NCBI GenBank assembly: GCA_013813955.1
Contig: JACCQW010000119.1
Coordinates: 1 to 13,108 of the forward strand
Length of the DNA stretch: 13,108 nucleotides
Source of the DNA: Solirubrobacterales bacterium
GTDB taxonomy: Bacteria > Actinomycetota > Thermoleophilia > Solirubrobacterales > Solirubrobacteraceae
Direction: 5' to 3'
Each line of letters starts with the position of its first letter. The first letter of the stretch is position 1. This document shows positions 8,291-13,108 of the stretch, in pieces. The translations under genes and the position numbers were made by a program. The notes under the pieces are model-generated. The model was not told the DNA's origin. It saw nothing but the letters and a program-made list of their open reading frames with translations, and made no database searches.

Positions 8291-8308
8291 GAAAGATGGT
8301 GGTAGAAC
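8279..8308 (+). promoter_or_regulatory. Candidate promoter of the MMPL gene
   Basis: TTGACG (8279-8284, five of six consensus bases) is followed after 18 bases by TAGAAC (8303-8308, four of six). Transcription would begin about 8315, only a few bases before the ATG at 8319. Because no Shine-Dalgarno precedes that ATG, a leaderless or near-leaderless mRNA is expected. This -35 shares base pair 8284 with the opposing marR -35. Confidence 0.5.
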
Positions 8309-8318
8309 TTTCGCCGTC

Positions 8319-10439
8319 ATGAGCTCCCTGCTGACCCACACCGCCGGCCCGCGCGCCAAATGGGTCGTCGCCGGCGTCTGGATGGTGGCCATGTTCGCCA
8401 CCTTCGCCTTCAACCTCCCCGGCAAGTTCGCCGACGCCGAGCAGAACGAATCCTCCTCGTTCCTGCCCGGTGACGCCGAGTCGACGAAGGCGCTCGAGGC
8501 GACCGAGCGCCTTCAGGGCGGCGAACAGGCGGCGCTGGTCGTCGTCTACCGGCGCGAGGGCGGGCTGACGGGAGCCGACACGACCGCGATCGCCGCCGAT
8601 CGCGCCGCGCTCAACGACCTGCGCCTGGCCGCGACCTCGCCGTTCGGCGAGCCGCGGGTGTCCAGCGACGGCACGTCGGCGATCGTACAGGCGCAGATCA
8701 CGGGAGACGGCGAGTCGGACACGATCCTCGACCCCGTCGACGCGGTCCGCAAGCGGGTCAGCGACCCGGGTGGCGGCCTGGAGGCGAAGGTCACCGGGCC
8801 CGCCGGCTACGCGGCCGACCAGATCAAGGTCTTCGAGGGCATCAACGGGGCGCTGCTGGGAGCCGGCCTGCTGCTCGTCCTCGTCCTGCTCGCGCTGATC
8901 TACCGCAGCCCCGTGTTCCTGTGGATCCCGATGCTGGCCATCGTCTTCGCCGAGCTGGCGACGCGCGCCTTCGGCTACGGCCTGACGGAGGCCGGCGTGA
9001 CCGTCAACGGCCAGTCCTCGGCGATCCTGTCGATCCTCGTGCTCGGCGTCGGCACCGACTACGCGCTGCTGCTCGTCGCGCGCTACCGCGAGGAGCTGCG
9101 CAACCACGAGGACAAGCACGAGGCGATGGCGCTCGCGCTGCGCACCGCCGGGCCGGCGATCTTCGCCTCCGGCATGACGGTCGTCGCCGCGCTGCTGTGC
9201 CTCACGCTCGCCGACGTCAACGGCACGTCAGGTCTGGGGCCGGTCGGGGCGCTCGGCATCGCGGTCGCGATGCTCGCGATGCTGACGCTGCTGCCCGCGT
9301 GGCTCTTGATCTGGGGTCGCCGCGCGTTCTGGCCGCGCGTGCCGCGCTTCGGCAGCGAGGGCACGGACGAGACGCACGGCGCCTGGCGGCGCGTCGGCGA
9401 GCGCGTCGCGCGCAGGCCGCGGCGCGTGTGGGCGGGGACCGTGGCGCTGCTGCTCGTGCTGTCGCTGGGGCTGCTGAACTTCGACGACGGCCTGACAAGC
9501 GGCAACGGGTTCCGCGACGACGTCGAGGCGGTCGCCGGCCAGCGGCTGCTCGAGAAGGGTTTCCCCAGCGGCTCCAACGCGCCCACCGACGTCTTCGTGC
9601 CCGACGCGGCGCGCGCGGGGGCGGTGCGGAGCGCAGTAGCCGACGTCGCCGGCGTCGACGAGGTGCGCCCGGTCCGGCGCGACGCGGAGGGCGTGCTGCT
9701 CGCCGCCGTGCTCGACCCCGATCCGTTCTCCACGGCGGCGTTCGAGCTGATCCCCGACATCCGCGCCGCGGCCAAGGGCGCGGGCGGTCCGCAGACGCTC
9801 GTGGGCGGCGGCACGGCGGTCGAGCGCGACCTGCGCGTCGCGGCGGCGCGCGACAACAGGGTCGTCGTCCCGATCGCGCTCCTCGTCGTGCTGTTGATCC
9901 TGATCGCGCTGCTGCGGGCGCTCGTGGCGCCCCTCGTGCTGATCGGCACCGTGATCCTGTCCTTCGCGGCGGCGCTAGGAGTCGGAGCGGTCGTCTTCGA
10001 CGTCATCTTCGGCTTCCCCGGCAGTGACCCTTCGCTGCCGCTGTTCGCCTTCATCTTCCTGGTCGCGCTCGGGATCGACTACAACATCTTCCTGATGGCG
10101 CGAGTGCGCGAGGAGACGCGGCGTCACGGCACGCGCGAGGGGATGCTGCGCGGCCTGGCCGTGACCGGCGCGGTCATCACCTCGGCCGGCATCGTGCTCG
10201 CGGGGGTGTTCTCGGTGCTGGGCGTGCTGCCGCTCGTCTTCCTCACCCAGATCGGCTTCGTGGTCGCCTTCGGCGTCCTGCTGGACACCTTTCTCGTGCG
10301 CTCCGTGCTCGTTCCGGCGCTGACCTTCGACATCGGAGCGAAGGTCTGGTGGCCGTCCTCGCTGGCCTCCTCGAGCGACGACCGTGCCTCGGCCGGGGCG
10401 CCCGCCGCCGGCGAGCCGCAGCCCGCCCAATCGCGCTAG
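8319..10439 (+). CDS. MMPL/RND-family membrane transporter
   Basis: This 706-residue proton-driven transporter of the MmpL/HAE-2 group sits in the cytoplasmic membrane. It is a two-repeat protein: TM1 near 14-34, a soluble loop to about 172, helices 2-6 ending near 335, a basic linker, TM7 near 370-386, a second soluble loop to about 512, then helices 8-12 to about 668 and a short disordered tail. The proton-relay Asp-Tyr pairs are present as GVGTDYALLLVARYREE (D247, Y248) and ALGIDYNIFLMARVREE (D587, Y588), matching MmpL3 positions. It lacks the long C-terminal domain of some mycobacterial MmpLs. Substrate is probably lipid-like or a hydrophobic toxic compound; MarR control favours an inducible efflux role. 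It converges on glnA with a ten-base gap and shows no terminator hairpin that I trust. Confidence 0.93.
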   Translation: MSSLLTHTAGPRAKWVVAGVWMVAMFATFAFNLPGKFADAEQNESSSFLPGDAESTKALEATERLQGGEQAALVVVYRREGGLTGADTTAIAADRAALNDLRLAATSPFGEPRVSSDGTSAIVQAQITGDGESDTILDPVDAVRKRVSDPGGGLEAKVTGPAGYAADQIKVFEGINGALLGAGLLLVLVLLALIYRSPVFLWIPMLAIVFAELATRAFGYGLTEAGVTVNGQSSAILSILVLGVGTDYALLLVARYREELRNHEDKHEAMALALRTAGPAIFASGMTVVAALLCLTLADVNGTSGLGPVGALGIAVAMLAMLTLLPAWLLIWGRRAFWPRVPRFGSEGTDETHGAWRRVGERVARRPRRVWAGTVALLLVLSLGLLNFDDGLTSGNGFRDDVEAVAGQRLLEKGFPSGSNAPTDVFVPDAARAGAVRSAVADVAGVDEVRPVRRDAEGVLLAAVLDPDPFSTAAFELIPDIRAAAKGAGGPQTLVGGGTAVERDLRVAAARDNRVVVPIALLVVLLILIALLRALVAPLVLIGTVILSFAAALGVGAVVFDVIFGFPGSDPSLPLFAFIFLVALGIDYNIFLMARVREETRRHGTREGMLRGLAVTGAVITSAGIVLAGVFSVLGVLPLVFLTQIGFVVAFGVLLDTFLVRSVLVPALTFDIGAKVWWPSSLASSSDDRASAGAPAAGEPQPAQSR

Positions 10440-10449
10440 CGCCCGCGGC

Positions 10450-11796
10450 CTACAGGATCGACAGGTAGCGGTCCAGCTCCCACTGGCTGACCTGCACGCG
10501 GTAGTCCTCCCACTCGCGCCGCTTGATCTCGATATAGCGATTGAACATGTGCTCGCCCATGCTGCGCAGCACGAGCTCGGACTCCGAGGTCAGCTCGATC
10601 GCCTCACCGAGGGTCTCGGGCAACTGCTCGATGCCCAGCCGCCGCCGGTCGTCGGGTGACAGGTGGTAGAGGTTCTTGTCCATCGGCTCGGGCAGCTCGT
10701 AGCCCTTCTCGATCCCTTCGAGACCTGCCTGCAGCAGCGTCGCGAAGGTCAGGTACGGGTTGCAGGCAGGGTCCGGGCAGCGCAGCTCCATCCGCGTCGC
10801 CCTCTCCTTGCCGGGGTGATAGAGCGGCACGCGCACGAGCGCTGACCGGTTGCGCCGGCTCCAGGCGACGTAGACCGGCGCCTCGAAGCCGGGGACCAGG
10901 CGCTTGTAGGAGTTCACCCACTGGGCGTAGATCGACGACAGCTCGCGGGCGTGCTTGAGCTGGCCGGCGATGAACGCCTTGCCGACGTCGGAGAGGAAGT
11001 AGGGGTCGGACTCGTCGAAGAACGCGTTGCGCCCGTCACGGAACAGGCTCATGTGCGTGTGCATCCCCGAGCCGTTCTCGCCGAACAGCGGCTTGGGCAT
11101 GAACGTCGCATGCCAGCCGTACTGCATCGCGTACTCCTTGACCGTGATGCGGTAGGTCATGCAGTCGTCGGCCATCTTCAGCGCGTCGGCGTAGCGCATG
11201 TCGATCTCGTGCTGTGACGGACCCACCTCGTGATGGGTGTACTCGACGTGGATGCCGAGCCGCTCCAGGGCCAGGACGGTCTCGCGGCGCACGTCGGAGC
11301 CCGCGTCCAGCGTCGTGAGATCAAAATAGCCGCCCTCGTCGAGGACCTCGGTGCCGCCCTTGTCGCGGAAGAGGTAGTACTCGAGCTCGGGGCCGACGTT
11401 GAAGGTGTCGAAGCCCATGGTGGTGGCGCGCTGCAGCGCGCGGCGCAGGACGTGGCGGGGGTCACCCTCGTAGGGGGTGCGCTCCGGAGTCTGTATGTCA
11501 CAGATCAGCCGCGCGACGCCCTGCTCCTCCGGGCGCCACGGCAGCACCGCGAACGTCGACGGGTCCGGCACGGCGAGCATGTCGGACTCCTCGATCGCGT
11601 TGAAGCCCGTGATCGACGAGCCGTCGAAGCCCATGCCGCCCTCGAAGGCGTCGTCGAGCTCGTCGCGGTTGATCGAGAAGGACTTCAGCCGGCCCAGGAT
11701 GTCGGTGAACCAGAGGCGGATGAAGCGGATGTCGCGCTCGGCGACGAGCGCCTTGACGTCGTCGGCGGTCTTCGGCTGGGGCAGGTCGACGGCCAC
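10450..11796 (-). CDS. glnA: Type I glutamine synthetase, GSI-alpha subtype
   Basis: This 448-residue enzyme would form glutamine from glutamate, ammonia and ATP as a dodecamer in the cytoplasm. Signatures are GFDGSS (56-61), VGPELEYYLF (134-143, metal ligands Glu137 and Glu139), HHEVGPSQHEID (188-199), NGSGMHTHMS (241-250), the Glu305 flap in PGFEAP, and RATRMELRCPDPACNPYL (332-349). Length, the GIEQLPETL segment and the WELDRYLSIL end match GSI-alpha rather than the longer GSI-beta. A Tyr (377, KNLYHLSPDD) stands where beta enzymes are adenylylated, but alpha enzymes are not known to use it. Ala67 replaces the feedback-inhibition Arg62 of Bacillus GlnA. GTG 11796 fits the family beginning MAVDLPQPKT; no ribosome site is visible, and a GTG at 11841 would overlap hxlR. 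It lies 11 bases after hxlR. Confidence 0.93.
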   Translation of the reverse strand: MAVDLPQPKTADDVKALVAERDIRFIRLWFTDILGRLKSFSINRDELDDAFEGGMGFDGSSITGFNAIEESDMLAVPDPSTFAVLPWRPEEQGVARLICDIQTPERTPYEGDPRHVLRRALQRATTMGFDTFNVGPELEYYLFRDKGGTEVLDEGGYFDLTTLDAGSDVRRETVLALERLGIHVEYTHHEVGPSQHEIDMRYADALKMADDCMTYRITVKEYAMQYGWHATFMPKPLFGENGSGMHTHMSLFRDGRNAFFDESDPYFLSDVGKAFIAGQLKHARELSSIYAQWVNSYKRLVPGFEAPVYVAWSRRNRSALVRVPLYHPGKERATRMELRCPDPACNPYLTFATLLQAGLEGIEKGYELPEPMDKNLYHLSPDDRRRLGIEQLPETLGEAIELTSESELVLRSMGEHMFNRYIEIKRREWEDYRVQVSQWELDRYLSIL

Positions 11797-11807
11797 GGCC
11801 GCGGAGA

Positions 11808-12170
11808 CTACTTCGCGCGGGCGAGCCAGCGGCGGGCCCACCGCTCGAGCTCGCGCACCGCCGGCTCCAGGCCCCGCCCCATCTCGGTGAGGGCGTACTC
11901 GACGCGCACGGGGTGGGCCGGCGGGGGGGGATTCACGGTGCGCTGGACCACACCGCGCGCCTCGAGCTCCTTCATGCGCTCCGACAGCAACCGATCGGAG
12001 AGCTCGGGCACCGCGTCGGCGATCTGGCCGAAGCGCAGGGACCCGCCCGCGATGAGGACCTCGACGATCGCACCGGTCCAGCGGCGGCCGATCAGCTCGA
12101 CGGCCTCGTGGTAGAGGGGACAGCAGGACGAGGGTGCGTCCTCGCCCGGCCTGCGCCCCTCCGTGCTCAT
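11808..12170 (-). CDS. HxlR (DUF24) family transcriptional regulator
   Basis: This 120-residue winged-helix dimer is of a family that often senses quinones, aldehydes or oxidants. The HTH is in GGSLRFGQIADAVPELSDRL with LLSERMKELEARGVVQRTV after it, then the wing PVRVEYALTEMGRGLEP and a dimer helix. The conserved sensor region near the start is SSCCPLYHEAVELIGRRWT, where Cys17 is the family Cys-Pro cysteine. An extra adjacent Cys16 makes a vicinal pair. The ATG at 12170 lies ten bases after the CMD gene; no Shine-Dalgarno is visible. Position suggests that it controls the CMD-hxlR unit through the palindrome at 12806-12822, which overlaps the promoter. Repressor action is inferred from that overlap. 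Confidence 0.88.
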   Translation of the reverse strand: MSTEGRRPGEDAPSSCCPLYHEAVELIGRRWTGAIVEVLIAGGSLRFGQIADAVPELSDRLLSERMKELEARGVVQRTVNPPPPAHPVRVEYALTEMGRGLEPAVRELERWARRWLARAK

Positions 12171-12180
12171 CGCAGCAAGG

Positions 12181-12744
12181 CTACGCTGCCTTCAGCGTGC
12201 GGGAGTCCTCGGCCGACCCGTCGACCGGCACCTCGCCGGCCACGTTGACCATCGCGGTGAAGGTCTCGAGGGCCACGTAGGCGATCGCCTCGAGGATCTG
12301 CTCGTCCGACCAGCCGGCCTCGCGCGCCTCCTCGTGGAGGTGCATGGCCGGGCGCCCGGGGCCGCGTACAGTCGCCTTCAGGTAGCGCAGCAGCGTCGCC
12401 TCACGCGCGTCGCCGGAGTCGAACTCACGGGCGAGCGCGACCTCGTCGAGCGACAGCCCGGCCTGGCGCGCGGAGCGCCCGTGCAGGGCGAGGCCCGGCT
12501 CGGATCCGTGATGCTCAGCGACGGCGAGCGCGATGCGCTCGAGCGTCGGCACGTCCAGCGCCCCGCGGCGCAGCTCGGAGCGCAACCGCGCGTAGCCGCG
12601 CAGGGCCGCGGGCGAGCCGGCGAGCACGCCGAGGAAGTTCGGCAGCTGGCCGCCGGTGGCCAGGGCGCCGCGCAGCACGAGCACGGAGCCCTCGGGGGCG
12701 GTGAGGTCGTCGTGGATCTGGAACCTGCTCATCGGTGTCTTCAT
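12181..12744 (-). CDS. Carboxymuconolactone decarboxylase (CMD/AhpD-like) family protein lacking catalytic cysteines
   Basis: This 187-residue helical protein follows the CMD/AhpD-like layout: GQLPNFLGVLAGSPAALRGY (32-51), LERIALAVAEHHGSEPGLALH (68-88), SARQAGLSLDEVALARE (91-107), and a second half-domain AGWSDEQILEAIAYVALETF (143-162). In peroxidase-type members the stretch before the conserved His reads like NGCxYCxxxH. Here it is HGSEPGLALH, with Ser81 and Gly84 at the two cysteine positions, and the whole protein has no cysteine. It therefore cannot do thiol peroxidase chemistry and may bind a ligand or act on a lactone or other substrate. ATG 12744 has a weak AAGG six bases upstream; ATG 12732 is an alternative. 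It is the first gene of the unit with hxlR. Confidence 0.82.
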   Translation of the reverse strand: MKTPMSRFQIHDDLTAPEGSVLVLRGALATGGQLPNFLGVLAGSPAALRGYARLRSELRRGALDVPTLERIALAVAEHHGSEPGLALHGRSARQAGLSLDEVALAREFDSGDAREATLLRYLKATVRGPGRPAMHLHEEAREAGWSDEQILEAIAYVALETFTAMVNVAGEVPVDGSAEDSRTLKAA

Positions 12745-12805
12745 GGGGGGCCTTCTGGCGGATGGTGGATCGGCGTCCGTGCCGGTGCTTCAGTTCCGGC
12801 TTGTT

Positions 12806-12822
12806 ACTTACGTCGGGTAAGT
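12806..12822. promoter_or_regulatory. ACTTAC/GTAAGT palindrome: candidate HxlR operator
   Basis: ACTTAC (12806-12811) and GTAAGT (12817-12822) are perfect 6-bp inverted arms separated by GTCGG. The site is AT-rich against its background and overlaps the last half of the -10 element and the predicted start of the CMD-hxlR promoter. A dyad here, in front of a gene pair that includes an HxlR regulator, is best explained as that regulator's binding site, giving autoregulation. Confidence 0.55.
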
Positions 12823-12848
12823 GTACGCCGCGAGCCGTGCCCTCACAA
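12820..12848 (-). promoter_or_regulatory. Candidate promoter of the CMD-hxlR unit
   Basis: On the minus strand, TTGTGA (12848-12843) is followed after exactly 17 bases by TACACT (12825-12820), each matching four of six consensus bases. The start would fall near 12813, giving a leader of about 70 bases before the CMD ATG at 12744. The ACTTAC/GTAAGT dyad covers the -10 and start. No gene reads the other way from this gap. Confidence 0.5.
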
Positions 12849-12882
12849 GGGCCTTCACCTGTTGTACGCACGGGACTAAGCG

Positions 12883-12900
12883 CAGGCTCAGCTGAGCCTG
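12883..12900. terminator. Perfect 18-bp palindrome downstream of the right-edge gene
   Basis: CAGGCTCAGCTGAGCCTG is fully self-complementary and would fold as a 7-bp stem with an AGCT loop. It starts 32 bases beyond the stop of the minus-strand gene at 12932 and lies upstream of the CMD promoter, so it would separate the two units. It is followed on the minus strand by GCGCTTAGTCCC, without a T-run. Terminator is the likely role; a protein site cannot be excluded. Confidence 0.45.
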
Positions 12901-12931
12901 AACGCCGGCGAAACGTGGCGCGGTTGACGCG

Positions 12932-13108
12932 TCAGGCGGTGCCGTAGGCGACGAGGATCAGGAAGATCCCCATCACGAGCGCCCACATGGCCATGCGCTC
13001 GGGTCGCGCGCCCACGCGCTCGATCGGGCGGCGCGATGGGCGGCGGCGGTCGACCTCGACCAGCCGCGGCACCGCCGGCGCGGGCACGGTGCGCCCGCGG
13101 ATCTCGAC
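12932..13108 (-). CDS. C-terminal part of a small single-pass membrane protein, cut by the right edge
   Basis: The minus strand from the window end to a TGA at 12932-12934 is open for 58 residues. The visible part is a basic, Pro/Arg-rich stretch (including RRRPSRRPIERVGARPERMA) followed by one hydrophobic helix at the very end, MWALVMGIFLILVAYGTA. Positive residues before the helix suggest a tail-anchored or single-pass protein with its N-terminal side in the cytoplasm. I do not recognise the family and the start lies outside the window unless an internal GTG is used. The stop sits in a small dyad TGACGCGTCA, and an 18-bp palindrome follows as a likely terminator. Reality as a gene is supported by the sharp hydrophobic segment and the terminator placement. 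Confidence 0.55.
   Translation of the reverse strand, partial: VEIRGRTVPAPAVPRLVEVDRRRPSRRPIERVGARPERMAMWALVMGIFLILVAYGTA

Noticed and set aside
10433..10442. GCGCTAGCGC palindrome at the MMPL stop, between convergent genes
   Set aside because: Only five base pairs with no loop, and no longer stem can be built around it, so it is not a convincing terminator.
12735..12947. A 70-codon plus-strand frame in the CMD upstream gap
   Set aside because: No ribosome site, no recognisable domain, and it lies across the promoter and operator of the CMD-hxlR unit.

Overview
The window reads as an ordinary chromosomal stretch of a very GC-rich actinobacterium. The near-absence of A/T at third codon positions, the frequent GTG starts, leaderless-looking genes, and a GSI-alpha type glutamine synthetase with DUF2795, SCP2 and DUF255 proteins around it suggest a lineage such as Thermoleophilia/Solirubrobacterales. 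That placement is inference from gene style only. There is no rRNA, tRNA, CRISPR array, phage gene, transposase or integrase, and no intergenic gap reaches 300 bases.

Layout from left to right. (1) The first 14 codons of a gene run off the left edge on the minus strand (1-42), divergent from a 14-helix-type DHA2 drug/proton antiporter (153-1583). (2) A lipid/acyl-CoA block follows: an acyl-CoA dehydrogenase and an SCP2-like sterol/lipid-binding protein form a minus-strand pair (3210 to 1580). Divergent from them is an AMP-forming acyl-CoA ligase of the medium-chain type (3289-4728). The expected logic is activation of an acid to its CoA thioester, then alpha-beta dehydrogenation, with SCP2 as a lipid-binding accessory. 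(3) A small-gene block holds a 59-residue acidic disordered protein (minus) back to back with a DUF2795 protein (plus). It is followed by a RidA enamine/imine deaminase (minus) and a DUF255 thioredoxin-fold protein with a CHWC motif (plus). (4) A MarR regulator is divergent from an MMPL/RND membrane transporter, with a very compact shared control region. (5) A minus-strand run at the right holds a carboxymuconolactone decarboxylase (CMD/AhpD-like) protein, an HxlR regulator and a type I glutamine synthetase. (6) The C-terminal 58 residues of a small single-pass membrane protein enter from the right edge on the minus strand; this gene is short and easily missed.

The most interesting content is regulatory rather than a new multi-gene system. 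Between marR and mmpL, two -35-like TTGAC elements face each other inside one 13-bp perfect palindrome and share its central base pair, and both genes look leaderless. Upstream of the CMD-hxlR pair, a palindrome with ACTTAC and GTAAGT arms overlaps the -10 element of a good sigma-70-type promoter. The CMD protein has no cysteine at all, so the peroxidase chemistry of AhpD-type relatives is not possible. The acidic small gene has a SigB/SigF-like promoter match. Several perfect or near-perfect palindromes (98-134, 5257-5298, 5743-5760, 12883-12900) lie outside or at the edges of genes. I see no evidence for a wholly new biological system, and all promoter and operator calls are by eye.
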